A model generated the notes under the pieces. The model saw nothing but the letters and a program-made list of their open reading frames with translations, ran no database searches and was not told where the DNA came from. From Capsaspora owczarzaki ATCC 30864 (taxonomy: Eukaryota > Opisthokonta > Filasterea), in NCBI RefSeq assembly GCF_000151315.2, contig NW_011887304.1, forward strand, positions 393,872-457,871: a stretch of 64,000 nucleotides of DNA, read 5' to 3'. This document shows, piece after piece, positions 1 through 14,174 of this stretch. The position numbers were made by a program, and so were the translations under genes. The stretch's first letter is position 1; each line of letters opens with the position of its first letter.

Positions 1-2
1 CG

Positions 3-737
3 ACGCCAACTGTGCCCCAGGGTCAGCAACATACAGCACCTTTCGCTCAGCCTCCACAAGGACAGTCGCCGCAGCAGCAAGCGCAGCATCAGCAAACACA
101 GCAACATCCCCAGCTGCTACCACAAATGCTGCCTTCGCCCCAGCTGCTTCCCAACGGCCAGCTGCCCATTCCCCAGCTCCAGTCACTTCTGCCCATGACG
201 CCGGAAGACATCCAGCGTCAGTTTGAACGGATTGCGCTTGGCGGCGCTGGTGCAGCCCCCGGTCGTGGCGGCCCTTCGCAGTCGTTCGTCCCCGAACCAT
301 TCTACCCGTTCGTCCCGCCATTCTCGCACTATCCAGTCATGTACCAGCCAATGATCGACCAGTATGGCCAGGTGATGGGCGCTCCCCCGAACGCCATCCC
401 GACCTCGCCGCAGATTGCGGGCGGCTCGCCAGTTCGCCATCGCGGTGGTGTTGGCTCGCCCGTGCATCAACAAGCGCCATTCCTTGGCGGAGGCGCAGGT
501 CCTGTCGGAAGTGGATTTGATGCCAACCCCGGCTCGTACGTCTACTACCCAGACCCGTATTACCAAATGATGATGGACCACCAGCAGCCCCGAGCGCAGT
601 CGCCCCAACATCGTTTCGTTCCGCCGCCCATGGCTGCCGCGCGCGGATCTGCAGCCCTCAAAATTCAACCACCCACCGAGCAACACCTAGCTCGCAGTCG
701 CTCACAGCCCTCTTCACAGCCGCCAACGTCACAATAA
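3..737 (+). CDS. 3' end of a Gln/Pro-rich low-complexity protein (5' truncated)
   Basis: The reading frame is open from the first bases of the window to a TAA at 735-737, so only the C-terminal ~244 residues are present. The first third is Gln/Pro-rich. It is followed by a less biased stretch (around EDIQRQFERIALG), then by Pro/Tyr/Met-rich sequence with PFYPFVPPF and several tyrosines, and a Ser/Gln tail. There is no intron signal in this part. Composition of this kind is common in disordered tails of RNA-binding or transcription proteins, but no domain is visible and I do not recognise the family. The coding assignment rests on the long uninterrupted frame and codon-like composition; the TAA is followed by a T-run and AT-richer sequence. 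Confidence 0.7.
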   Translation, partial: TPTVPQGQQHTAPFAQPPQGQSPQQQAQHQQTQQHPQLLPQMLPSPQLLPNGQLPIPQLQSLLPMTPEDIQRQFERIALGGAGAAPGRGGPSQSFVPEPFYPFVPPFSHYPVMYQPMIDQYGQVMGAPPNAIPTSPQIAGGSPVRHRGGVGSPVHQQAPFLGGGAGPVGSGFDANPGSYVYYPDPYYQMMMDHQQPRAQSPQHRFVPPPMAAARGSAALKIQPPTEQHLARSRSQPSSQPPTSQ

Positions 738-1087
738 CGCACTGAAACATCGGAGGATTGCTTTTTTTTTTTTTTGGTTGTTTCGTTTCCTCTTCTCCCT
801 CGCTACCAGTATGACGTGTTCCTGAGCTGTTTCGGTTTCATTCGTTCAGTTGGCATCCGTGTGGCATCCGTGTGAAGAAGCGTGAATGTTGCGGATTGTG
901 TTTTGTGAAAAAGCCATCGCTGTTGTGGGTCAACTCAGAGTGTTTAAAAAATCGTTTATCGTGGCCACGTAGAGTCTCACAAAATCAACCAAAAAAACAG
1001 CATGGGTCAAATGATCAGATGGATTTGATAATTCAACGAGGGAATAAGTTAGAACGAGTGTGCATAGCGAAAAAAAAGTCGTGAACG
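738..1087. other. Convergent intergenic interval
   Basis: This is 3' flanking sequence between the Gln/Pro-rich gene (+) and the Tul1-like gene (-). It holds a T11 run near 763 and an imperfect direct repeat (GGCATCCGTGTG-like) near 850-872. Short open frames here have no recognisable content. No gene is called. Confidence 0.6.
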
Positions 1088-4000
1088 TCAATCGTCCCAC
1101 GCAGCGGCTCGAGACGTGTCCGGCACAAGATGCTGACGGCAAGTGGGACATTGCATTTTGACGTCCATCCACTGTGTATGTCGAGGTCAAAGAGAGCAAA
1201 GAGAACAAGCAAAAGTCTCGGGTCAACAACCAAGAGCAACAACAAAAACCCGAAACCAGACCAGAAGAGTTGACCCACCCGTTGCAAACAGTCGGTATGG
1301 AAGATGTGCGAACACGGAGTAATCATGTAGCCACGGCGCGTGTAGGGAATTTCGTTCATGCAGACCACGCAATCGGTGCGAGCCGTTTCGGGATCGTACC
1401 CCGTGAGAGACGTGAAGACAACTTTTCGGTAGTAGTCATACTCTTTGGGTAGAAACTGGATGTGGAGATGAATCACAAAGTGAGCTTCTTCAAGCAATTC
1501 AAAAAACAATTCAAAGCACTTGCGACATACCAGGGCAGGAATGAAAAACCGCGATCCGAGCATGTCTTGAAGCAAGAGCACGACCACTTGAAGAGCCACC
1601 CAGCCAACGAGCATGGCAGCGTAAGGAACATCAGGAGCGTTTACCACGTTAAACGGGCAGGCAAAAAAATCTGACGAGGCCAAACCAAAAAAAAAAAAAT
1701 GAGCATCAGAAAGTCAAAACCGAACAAAGACATGCCAAAACTGCTCGAGTCTCAAACTTACACAAAGGTGCGATGAGCCGAGTGCATGAGATGCCAATCG
1801 TGTACTTGCTGCAAAGGTGCACACATAAAGCGATCACGAAAATTGAGCAACAAGCCAACTGGTGCATCACATCAAACACGCTACAAAAAGCCTTACTGAT
1901 TCAGGCCGCCGTTCGTGCCGCGAACAGAGTTGTGCGCAATTTGAGGCACCCAGAACGAGAAGGCCACGAAAAGGAGGAGCTTGATGTGGCTCAACCAAGA
2001 ATAGCCCACAAATATGCCAATCAGCAATGCCAGATCTGATTCCCAAGTCAGACATTGGAAAGTGAGCAGCCAGCAGATTCGCAGAGGACACAAACACCTT
2101 CACAAGACGAATCGTATGCATACACATGCGCGTGTAAAACATGGACACCTCTCTTCGAATTGTTTCGATCGAATTGTCGGCGTTCGGATCGAGCTCGCGT
2201 CGCGAGCGCCAGAGCAGAATTAAATAGCGGGTCTCAAACAACGAGAATACGATGAATTTGACAAGGGCGGCGACTCCAAGCACTGGCAACAGTTGTCCTG
2301 TGAAGAAGGGGGGAAATTCAGCATGAATGCAGTCGCCCCGCCCCCTCAATTAGAATCGCGTCAAGCCTCCGCCAAATTCACCGAAATGCAAAAACATAAC
2401 ACCTCTTACGAAAGAGCGCGCCGACCGTCAAATAGGCCAGAATCATGTAATTGTCCATGATGGTTTGGGCGCCGATGGTCAGCAGCGACACTTTGGCAGC
2501 TGCTGAAGGAGTGTGCGACCGCTTGATTTGCTGCGTGATAAAGTAAATCTCCAGCAAGGTGAGAAGCACGAGCACGGTAAGGTAGTTGGTGGCTTGGTCG
2601 AGATAGAACTGAACGTGGATGGTCTCGGCGACCGCGTCAATAACACGCCGTTGAAATGGCGCCCGCGCAACCAAATGCCCTTCCAATCGAATGAATGGAG
2701 CATTCAGGTCGTCCAAATCGTGCGTGAGCTCCAAGCGAGCCAGGTCGTTGTCCTTGATGATGTCGTCTTTCACCAAGACCTCCGTCCGGAACTTGTCGTC
2801 GCCGTCATTGTCTGCTGCTTGAGCGAGGCGCCGGCTGCCAGCGCGTCGAGGTTGCTCCTCATCAAGTACGCCATTGTTATCCGAATCCAGCGCTGCACTG
2901 CCCGCTTTTACAAGCCCGCCAGACATTTGCTTGGATGGACGGCTTGATGCCTCGAGATTCGGGCTGGCCATTGGCAGCAGCGAATCAGTGGGCCCAACGG
3001 AAAAGTTTGTCTCGTTGGCCGTCAAGGCGAAATAGGCACGGAAGGTGCATGCCGCACTCTCCGTGGCAGCCTTCTTGGAATCTGGCTCATCGCTCACAGA
3101 CGGCGGAGACGTGGCCGTAGCAGGCTCGCGGATGATGCTCGCAGCTCGAGCTTGCGCAACAATCTCCAGCATGGCACGGTGGACGTGCCGCTCGAGCCGA
3201 GGAAACGACGCCACAAGCGGAGATGCTCCAGTCTCAGATTCGGGCAAGGATAGCATCAGCAGAGCCGACACAATCATGCTTTTCAGCTCCACAACGTCAT
3301 CCAACGTGAACATGAACTCTGGCGAGCCGAGCAGCGCGACGAGCAGCTGGTGGTGTGGGAGATGCACACCAAAGAGCGAGTACCGCGCGCCAGCGTCGGT
3401 GAGATACATGCCATCTCGCAAGCGTGCGGAGCCAATCACAACGTGCATGTCAGGCGTGGAAGTGGCGTACGTGTGCAAATGAAACAGCATCGCGCCCGAG
3501 TACCCTGCAAACCCCAGCACCTGTCGGGAGGATGCCAAGAGGGGCATTTGCCACTGTCCCTTAAACAGTCCCGTCACATTCACCGGCGGAGGCCTCACGT
3601 GCTCGAGCATCTCGACAGTCAAGTTTGTCTACAAGAGTGACCAATGGTAAGTCAAAATTCTCCATCACGTCCGCCCCAACATGCGCCATTGCTGGAACAT
3701 AGCATTCTACGACGTACTTTTCGCAGCCGTGGGAGCAAGCGAGTCAAGACATCCGCGTCGCTTGCAGCTTGTACGTCGGCGAGGCTGAGCTCGTTCGATG
3801 CCAATGGCTCGTCCGTCGTCCGATTCAACGAGCCCGCCAGCGGAGCCGTCGTCTCTGGATTGATCTTGTCTTGTACACTTGCATTGCGTGACGCATGATC
3901 AGCACCATTGCTGGGCTGCGACTTGGTCGCGTCATCAAGAACTGTCAAAGCGAGCTCGAGTCCGACCGACGTCCGAGCAACGCGGTCCACGGCGGCCTGT

Positions 4001-4152
4001 GCGTCTGCAGACTGCTGCTTATTGATCACAGAGCCATCCGGCGATGCGGCGCGGCAGCCCACAGCGAGCAGCAGGACGACGACTGCAGCAAACAACCAGC
4101 CCAGCGCAGCGATCGCACCAAAGCGAGCGGCACAGCGTCGCCGCCGTCGCAT
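1088..4152 (-). CDS. TUL1: Tul1/Dsc1-like transmembrane RING E3 ubiquitin ligase
   Basis: Seven coding exons in transcription order: 4152-3718, 3628-2410, 2297-2124, 2035-1897, 1808-1762, 1670-1279, 1171-1088. All introns are GT-AG, phases agree, and the product is ~829 aa. The protein starts with a basic stretch and a hydrophobic signal sequence (residues ~1-36). A long lumenal region with Ser-rich and DxDxNG-like acidic parts follows, then several membrane segments containing the family patterns FYTRMY, SFWVPQIAHN and LLLQDMLGSRFF. The C-terminus is a RING-H2 (~772-816: CVVC, CSHIFHTDCL, then CPTCR in the last exon). This order matches Tul1/Dsc1 of the Golgi Dsc E3 complex in fungi and the plant FLY1/FLY2 proteins, which ubiquitinate membrane proteins. 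The last exon was found by splice phase: it restores QRWMDVKMQCPTCR. The function is inferred from family membership. Confidence 0.85.
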
Positions 4153-4521
4153 CAGAGCAAATCTAAGGAAGAGGAGGAGGACGAGGAGCTGATTGCCCGC
4201 CTGCTCTGCCGAGGGGGTGGGGTGGGGTTTGTGAGGGGTGCGGTTGGAGGGTTGGGAAAGGTCGGCACTGATCTGCTGAGATAGAAGGGACTGAGTTGCT
4301 CAGAAACATGAGATGGCATAGAATTGTTTTTAATAGAACTACCATTGTTCACTGTGGCAAGCCAATAATCAATCATCACCATCACCATCATCATGCATAG
4401 CATAGAAATAAGAAAACACACAACATTCAACTTCTATCAAACATCATCAACCCGGAAAAGCAGCAGCAATCCGATAAACAGCTTCAACTCAACAACGAAA
4501 AGCAAGGGGAGGACCGCTCCT
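4153..4521. other. Intergenic, upstream of Tul1-like gene
   Basis: This 369-bp interval lies between the start codon of the Tul1-like gene and the stop codon of the kinesin gene, both on the minus strand, so it must hold the former's promoter and the latter's 3' UTR. It includes a G-rich stretch (4200-4255) and an AT-rich (ATC)n-like stretch near 4370-4395. No gene or RNA is recognised. Confidence 0.5.
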
Positions 4522-7500
4522 CTACTTTTTGGATGCGCGGGTTCGCGTGCGGCCGGCGATCGGCGACAAGAGACGCTCAATCGGAGCGGCAGCAACGGTG
4601 GCGTGCAGACGCATGTTGCTGGGCGAGTCCGCCATGCCGGAGGTGCCATTGAGCAGCTTGGAGGTTGTGGCAGGACGCGCCATCAGCTTGCGAGTGCCAG
4701 CCTTGGTTGGCTTTGCCGCAACATCCGTCTTGGCAGCAGCAGCAGCAGCACCAGCGGCAGTTTGTGCGGCCTCTTCAGCCACTTCCATTGCAGCCTGGTA
4801 GTTGCGCGTCGCAAACACCTTCTTCATGATTGGCGAGTTGCGCAATGCCGCGTACACTCGACCTGAGGCAGACCCTGGATTGCCGGGAGACGAGGGAACA
4901 GCAGCCTCGGGCAGCTTGAGCGACCGCTGCGTTGGCTTTCGACCAACAAGACCGGGGGTTTCTGCAGGCGATGCAGTTGCCGACGCGGACTGCTGCAAGG
5001 GCGACAAGGGCGATCGAACGTTGAGCGCGCTGGCAGCTGCAGATTTGGACGTCTTGTCCATGGCGCAATAGTACGAATTGTTGCGCTGCGAGCTGCGCGA
5101 TGCCGAGCCAGGCTCGTCGTCCAAGTTGCCCATGTCACTGATGCGACGCGGCGGAGACTTTTCTGCGGCCTCAATGATGGCATCAGCAACGACAGGAGTG
5201 TCTCCACCCGAGGTCGAAGCTGCAGAAGAAGCCGGTGCCACACTGCTGCGTCGCTTCTTTCGGCCACCTTCAACAGGCGTCACACCAGCCGAAGGAGCTT
5301 GTTCGTCAGCTCCACCTGTCTCGCCAGACCTGCGTTTCGCGGAGGTTCGCTTGGGTGCAGCAGCCACAGAAGAAGTATCAGCAACAGCAGCAGCAGAAGC
5401 AGCGGCCGCCTTCCCACGGCGCTTTGAAGCAGCAGCAGCAGCCATCGCATTCGCTGCGGCCGCTTCAGCAGCGGTCAGCGGCACTGTGTTTTTGGCAATC
5501 TGCTCGCGCTCGAGTTCTCGGAGCGAGGCATCAGCAAGGTGCTCCAGCTCATCCACAGCAGCGCGTGCGGAAGAAAAGTCGCTGGGTCGCACCGCCTTGA
5601 ATGGGCTGGCAGTTGTGGTTGTTGTTGTTGCTGCTGCTGCTGCTGGGGCACTGCTGGATGCAGCATTGTGTTCTTGCAACTGAGCACGCAGCAGAGTCAC
5701 TTCCTCGGCAAGGGAAGCCAGCTGGGCCTCGATCGCACGAGCAACAGCGTCGGTCACTTGCTGTGAAACACCGTTGAGGGTAATGTGCACCACGGCGGAA
5801 GCAGCTGTTGACTTGAACTTTTGGAGCTCGGCATCCATCGCTTGCTGCTCCTGAGCCATGGTTTGCAGCTCCTGAATGGCCTGTTCCAAGTCTGAAACCA
5901 TGCTTTTCGCTTTGGCCTCTGCAGCCGCGGCTCTGGTCTCGGCAGCGGTTGTCTTGGACCCGGCTTGAGCCTGTGCTTGCAGGGCCTCGGCGCGCGCCGC
6001 TGCAAGCTCTGCAGTCAAGGCCTCGACTTCGGCCACTCGGGCAGTCAGCTCGGCCGAAAGCTTGGCTTTCAGGGACAACAGCTCCTCGGACTCGTCGGCC
6101 TTCTCGCGCAGCGCATCCATCGTTTCTTCAGCGCTGCGCAGCTTGGCAGACAAGCGGTGGTTTGTATCGGCGTGGCCCTGGACGGACTCTTGCAGCTCTT
6201 GGATTTTGACTTGCTGCGACTCGAGGGTGCAGCGCAGCGTGGCAAGCGACATGCGACGGCCCTCGTCATCCACAATATCCAGCAGCTCGGCCGAGGAAGC
6301 GGCGGGCAACACCTGGGCTGCAGGCTGCTGGGACTCGGCTTGACTCGAGGAGCTCGCGAGCGACTTGCGGCCTACCGCGTTGGGCACGAGTGACAAGCGG
6401 CCCAGCGACGGACGAGAGCCATCGATATCCACAATGGACAGTCGAGTCTGACGGCGAACGAGCTGCGAACGACGCTCTTCGATGATGCGCGTGTAAATGG
6501 CGACAGTGTCGTCCAGCCTGTCGTTCATGCGGTCGTTTTCCTCGGTGAGAATGGCCTTGAGCGACTCTTCCCATTCAGCCTGCTGCTCCATCATTTCCTG
6601 GGCCACCTCGGCGCGCAGCTGTGCCTCCATGGCAATGAATCGCTCGTCTGCCTCTCGCTTTTCGCGAAGCAAGTCCTGAATGAAGCCGCGCAGACGCTCG
6701 ACCTCAGCCGCATCGCTGGCCGACGCCTCGACAAGCCGCTTGACGGCCTTATCGTCCACCAATGAGGTCAAGCCCGTGTCAATCTTTGGCAGAATGTTCT
6801 TGAACGTGGTGACCTCTTGCGCGGTCGCCGAAAACCCAAGCACATGGGACGTTTCGTCGCAGTCCGACACGCTGGGGTTGATGTTGACAATCATTCCCAC
6901 ATGGCAGGAGACCGAGTTCTCAGCCAAAAAGTTGTGAAGAATGTGGGTCAGCTTGCTCTCGCGGTACGGGACGCGCATCAGAGTGACACGCGGTGGCGGA
7001 TTGATCTTTGAAGCGGCCAGCATGCGCTGCTGGTTGATCTGCAGTGCTCGCAAGACCATGCCGAGATTCATGAGCGACGAGTTGATGGAGCATGCCTCGT
7101 TGAAACGATCACCCGTGTTTTTGGTCTTGCCAGATCGCTCCGATCCTGCCAGGTCGAAGAAGGCCATGCTGGACGCAAACGCATTCGTCAGGTCGTCCTC
7201 GCTCAGGGAGCGCACAATCTTGATGGAAAAGATGCAGTGGCTCCGACTCGAAGCGCTGTTCAACAGAGTGGAGGCCACCTGGCGAGCTCGTTGGCCAGAG
7301 CGCAACACACGGTAGGCCTCTTCGACCGAAAAGACACGGATTTCGCGCACATTCTTCATGTAGACATTCTGCTGCGCGTCGCTTCCGAGCTTGAGACTGG
7401 GCCGAGCCTTGCCTTGGACTGGAGCCTGCAGAAGGTCGTACAAGTTTTCATTGTACACCTCGACGTAGCTCACCCAGACAGAGTACCTGTAGCGGTAGTC

Positions 7501-8910
7501 GGTCTTGAAGGCGCGCTTTTCCTGGCCTGTGGCGCGAGCTTTGCTCTCAGCATCAGCGACAATGTGCGAAGCGCTCTTCTCGTCCATAAAGCGGCCGCTG
7601 AGGACGTGGTGACGAAACTCGTTCTCTTGGGCCTCTGCCTCGGGGCTGAGCAGCTGCACGTCGTTGAAGCACTTTGGCTTGAGGCGGGAGTTCCTCAGCT
7701 GACGGCCTGCAACGCCATTAAAGACATACTCGACAGATCGCGGCAACACACCCTCGGCATTCGGCGCGCCTTGCATGGTGTATGTTTTGCCAGCGTTCGT
7801 CACGCCGTAGCAGAGGAGGACGCAGTTGTGGCCCTGCTCGACGTCTTGGAGCAGAGGCAGCGTTGTCTTGTCAAAGGTGGCCCGCTGGTCCGTCTCTGGT
7901 CCCATCACGGCCGTGAACTTGTATTGCTGCTCTTTGGTCAGTGTGTGCGCGTTTGCCGGCGGGTGCAAGATGACTGAGGATTTGTTGACAATCTCCACGC
8001 AGCTGCCTCCAGACGAAAGCTCCACGGCGGTGAGCGGTCGAACGCGAAGATAGACGTGGATGGGCTCGCGCAGCGATCCAGCTTCGTCGTCCGCGTTGTT
8101 GTTGTTGTTGTTGTTGCCCTGGATCATGGTTGAATCGAGACTGTCGTCGGCGACAGCAGACTCGTCGCTTTGGTCGAGCGAGGAGTCGTCGTTGATGCCT
8201 GACACGTCCATTTCCATCGTCATGATGGGCTCTGGCTGCTTGGAGAGGTGGGCGTCTGAGGCGACAGCAGCGGCTGGCTTGGCAAACCTCGTCGCAGTCA
8301 CTGTGCCAGGCTCCTCATCCTCGTTATCGTCGTCATCAGACGCACTGTCGTCCTCCATGTCTTCTTGATGTGTGAGGGCTGCGACGCGTGGGTCGACCTG
8401 GGAGGTGGCCATGATTGTGTCGTTCAAATCCCGCGAGCCGAGCACGCTCAGTGCCGACGGACCGCCCACCATCGGCGTCTGGAAGAGCTTGCGCTGAGCT
8501 CGATAGAACGCAGCAGCTGGGTCCTTGGCTCTCGACTTCTCGTCCTGGTCGTCCTCGTCGTCGTCGTCGTCGTCGGAAGCGTCGTCCTCACTGTCGGAGC
8601 GGTCTCCGTCGCGGCCTCCGGGCAAGACCGTCCCGTCGTTCGCATCGTCCTCGTATGTATCCATCATTGCATATGCAGGTGCAGCAGCAGCAGCAGCAGC
8701 AGCGGGAACAGCAGCAACGGGAACAGCAGGCTGAGCGGACTTGCCCGTTTGAATTTTTTGAATCGCGCCGTTACTGTTTCGCAATGCATTTTCAGCGTTT
8801 GCGTCGCGCAGCCCTCCCGCAGCACCAGCACCAGCACCAGCACCAGCAGTGGACGTGGCAGTGGTTGTGGCAGCTGGCTTGACGGGCAGAGGCGCCTGGA
8901 AGCGTGTCAT
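4522..8910 (-). CDS. KIF20: Kinesin-6 family motor (KIF20/MKLP2-like)
   Basis: A single 1462-codon frame runs from ATG at 8910 to TAG at 4522. An acidic, Ala/Asn-rich N-terminal extension (~280 aa) precedes the motor domain (~285-740). Motor motifs are present: P-loop GVTNAGKTYT (~369), switch I LNSASSRSH, switch II DLAGSERS, and YRESKLTHIL. The GVTNxGKT P-loop, the ~95-residue insertion between motor strands before YSVWVSYVEVYNENLYDLL, and the NPxxxxxDETxHVxxFSA block are marks of kinesin-6. Downstream is a neck coiled coil (EEWEESL-like region), long coiled coils (~780-1090) and a basic, Ala/Ser-rich tail. Family members organise the central spindle and recruit cytokinesis factors; an MKLP2 rather than MKLP1 role is inferred from the large motor insertion. 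There are no introns, in contrast to most neighbours. Confidence 0.92.
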   Translation of the reverse strand: MTRFQAPLPVKPAATTTATSTAGAGAGAGAAGGLRDANAENALRNSNGAIQKIQTGKSAQPAVPVAAVPAAAAAAAAPAYAMMDTYEDDANDGTVLPGGRDGDRSDSEDDASDDDDDDEDDQDEKSRAKDPAAAFYRAQRKLFQTPMVGGPSALSVLGSRDLNDTIMATSQVDPRVAALTHQEDMEDDSASDDDDNEDEEPGTVTATRFAKPAAAVASDAHLSKQPEPIMTMEMDVSGINDDSSLDQSDESAVADDSLDSTMIQGNNNNNNNADDEAGSLREPIHVYLRVRPLTAVELSSGGSCVEIVNKSSVILHPPANAHTLTKEQQYKFTAVMGPETDQRATFDKTTLPLLQDVEQGHNCVLLCYGVTNAGKTYTMQGAPNAEGVLPRSVEYVFNGVAGRQLRNSRLKPKCFNDVQLLSPEAEAQENEFRHHVLSGRFMDEKSASHIVADAESKARATGQEKRAFKTDYRYRYSVWVSYVEVYNENLYDLLQAPVQGKARPSLKLGSDAQQNVYMKNVREIRVFSVEEAYRVLRSGQRARQVASTLLNSASSRSHCIFSIKIVRSLSEDDLTNAFASSMAFFDLAGSERSGKTKNTGDRFNEACSINSSLMNLGMVLRALQINQQRMLAASKINPPPRVTLMRVPYRESKLTHILHNFLAENSVSCHVGMIVNINPSVSDCDETSHVLGFSATAQEVTTFKNILPKIDTGLTSLVDDKAVKRLVEASASDAAEVERLRGFIQDLLREKREADERFIAMEAQLRAEVAQEMMEQQAEWEESLKAILTEENDRMNDRLDDTVAIYTRIIEERRSQLVRRQTRLSIVDIDGSRPSLGRLSLVPNAVGRKSLASSSSQAESQQPAAQVLPAASSAELLDIVDDEGRRMSLATLRCTLESQQVKIQELQESVQGHADTNHRLSAKLRSAEETMDALREKADESEELLSLKAKLSAELTARVAEVEALTAELAAARAEALQAQAQAGSKTTAAETRAAAAEAKAKSMVSDLEQAIQELQTMAQEQQAMDAELQKFKSTAASAVVHITLNGVSQQVTDAVARAIEAQLASLAEEVTLLRAQLQEHNAASSSAPAAAAATTTTTTASPFKAVRPSDFSSARAAVDELEHLADASLRELEREQIAKNTVPLTAAEAAAANAMAAAAASKRRGKAAAASAAAVADTSSVAAAPKRTSAKRRSGETGGADEQAPSAGVTPVEGGRKKRRSSVAPASSAASTSGGDTPVVADAIIEAAEKSPPRRISDMGNLDDEPGSASRSSQRNNSYYCAMDKTSKSAAASALNVRSPLSPLQQSASATASPAETPGLVGRKPTQRSLKLPEAAVPSSPGNPGSASGRVYAALRNSPIMKKVFATRNYQAAMEVAEEAAQTAAGAAAAAAKTDVAAKPTKAGTRKLMARPATTSKLLNGTSGMADSPSNMRLHATVAAAPIERLLSPIAGRTRTRASKK

Positions 8911-9640
8911 GATTGAATGCAGAGAAGAGAAATCGAAAAAGGATGAAAGGGGAAAAAATGAAACAAGAAAAAAAAAAGGCGGGAAAAATTTGAAAAAAAA
9001 AAAAGTAAACTGCGCAAAAAAAAAAACAGCAAAAGCAACGAGCTGGAAATGCTTGCATTTTGGTCGAGGAAACGAACGAACGAAGAGGTCATTTGAAAAG
9101 CAACTCGCGTTTAGATGCTAGATGATTCAACTCATTGGCCAAAGCAAGAATTGGTCTCGAATTTGATTTTCAATTCGCCGAAATGAGACGCTACAAACCA
9201 CATTTCATCGCACCCGACGCTCTCCGCTGTTGAGACGAATGTGTTGCAAATATGATTTTGAGTTGATTTTGTTTGTGTTCGGGGCGTGTGAAGGAACGAG
9301 GCGGGCTTCGAGCGTGTGCAAAAGCTCTCGAAACAAATTCTACGAGGTGCTCGAGCTGTTTGGACGCCTTTTTTTGCTTGCAGGCGGCGAAGGTATTCAT
9401 GCTTGAACAAGGGCATGGTGTTGACAGTGAGTTAACGCGCCTGGAAATTCTGGCCACCGTACACGATAAACCAGAATCGGGTTATGAAACACAGCTCTCA
9501 CCTTTGCCAATGTCACGTTGTTTTGTAGCAAGTCGGACTTTCGAGCTGTATCATCTCGCCATAATACTATATTGTTACTATATTCAACAGCAAACACGCA
9601 CAAAGCGTCAAAATTATCTACACACAAATCCACGACGCGC
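8911..9640. other. Intergenic region upstream of kinesin-6
   Basis: This 730-bp interval contains the kinesin 5' region and the 3' region of the orphan gene at 9641. The part next to the kinesin start is purine-rich with several A8-A12 runs (8965-9025). The short open frames are homopolymer-driven and carry no recognisable protein. No RNA gene is seen. Confidence 0.5.
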
Positions 9641-10564
9641 TCAATACTCTTTGGCCGGACCGCCACGCGAAATGAACGCTGCAGCATCCTCGTCTTCGGA
9701 CTGGCGCGGCTCGGGTGCTGGCCTCGGCGTGCCAAAGTGGGTCACCTCGACAGAAGGGTCGAGCCGGAGCACGTCGCCTTCCACCTCGGGCACCGTCCAG
9801 CTGACCGTTTCCGCGAGAGCCGACGACGACTCGGCGGCGGGCGATTGTTGCTTCGCCACCATCCGTGAGTCGACTTTGGGGATGACTTGAGGCTGCGGTT
9901 TTCTTGCGACAGACCCAGAGTGCAGGCTTCGTGCGGGCGGGGCGCGGAAGAGCACGGCATGGACATGGTAGGGCTGCAAAGTTATCGGATTGATCGCCAC
10001 GGACGTTGCCGTCACCACTCCAATCCCGCGCACCTCCACGTTGGCAACGCGCTGGCCCTGGTGGTGCGGAGGCTGCTGCTGGGCCACATTCGAGCTCGCC
10101 GCGGCCGCGCTCGACGACGGAAGCGCCATGCGTTGAAATGCCTCAATGTCGTCGTTCATGTTGGATGTGCTGCCGGCTTTGTTGCTCAGAACGTTCATCT
10201 TTCCTGCATCCGGCAGGCCAAGCGTGGTGGTCGCGGATGCGGCAGCACTGGCGTCCGGCAACGAGGTCAATGAGACGCGACCCGCAGAAGCCAGGGAGGA
10301 AGACGAGGAGGACGCCGAAGGAGGTCCGTCGCGGTAGGACGTGGTACGAATTGAAGCAGGTTGCCGTGGTGCGTTTTGGTTTTGAGTCGTCGTCGTCGTC
10401 GTCGGAAGCGTCGCCGAGGTTGGTTCGAGTAGTGACTTGGGCTTTGCAGATGCGCTGGCAGTCGCCGCAGAAGACCGCGCGGCTGAGGCGGATTGCGTTG
10501 TCACCGGAGTAGCGGCGCGCTTAGCGGTTCCGCTCAGCACACGCTCGACAAACTTTCTGAGCAT
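9641..10564 (-). CDS. Orphan Ser/Ala/Thr-rich protein
   Basis: A single-exon 307-codon frame runs from ATG at 10564 to TGA at 9641. The N-terminus MLRKFVERVLSGTAKR is basic and amphipathic and could be a mitochondrial presequence or membrane-binding helix. A long Ser/Thr/Ala-rich disordered segment follows. The second half is less biased, with the block VEVRGIGVVTATSVAINP and a conserved-looking VSWTVPEVEGDVLRLDPS-type stretch. No known domain is recognised. It is divergent with poly(A) polymerase across 254 bp. It is called a gene because of the uninterrupted frame, its place between two assigned genes and the plausible start; the product function is unknown. Confidence 0.65.
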   Translation of the reverse strand: MLRKFVERVLSGTAKRAATPVTTQSASAARSSAATASASAKPKSLLEPTSATLPTTTTTTQNQNAPRQPASIRTTSYRDGPPSASSSSSSLASAGRVSLTSLPDASAAASATTTLGLPDAGKMNVLSNKAGSTSNMNDDIEAFQRMALPSSSAAAASSNVAQQQPPHHQGQRVANVEVRGIGVVTATSVAINPITLQPYHVHAVLFRAPPARSLHSGSVARKPQPQVIPKVDSRMVAKQQSPAAESSSALAETVSWTVPEVEGDVLRLDPSVEVTHFGTPRPAPEPRQSEDEDAAAFISRGGPAKEY

Positions 10565-10818
10565 TTCGATAGCTTGGATGTGTTTACTTTTTTGTGAAAA
10601 GGAAGATTGACGATAGGGTCAAAAGCAACCAAAAAGCAAATCGTGAAATGACAAAGTGAGACACAGCTGGTCTGAGCTTTTTGAACTTTGGACAGGTTGC
10701 AGCTGTGATTGGGAGGCTTTTCATCACTAATCACATCAAGTACAGTACGTTTAATATTTTTGCTCTTGCTCGTCACATTAAAAATCTCAGATTCTCAGTC
10801 CTCCATTATCTTGTTGCC
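10565..10818. promoter_or_regulatory. Shared promoter between orphan gene and poly(A) polymerase
   Basis: Only 254 bp separate the two divergent start codons. The PAP side ends in a pyrimidine-rich stretch just before its ATG, a pattern repeated before other starts in this window (34713, 37485, 38792). No specific factor site is identified. Promoter status is inferred from geometry. Confidence 0.5.
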
Positions 10819-14174
<3,356 letters not shown>

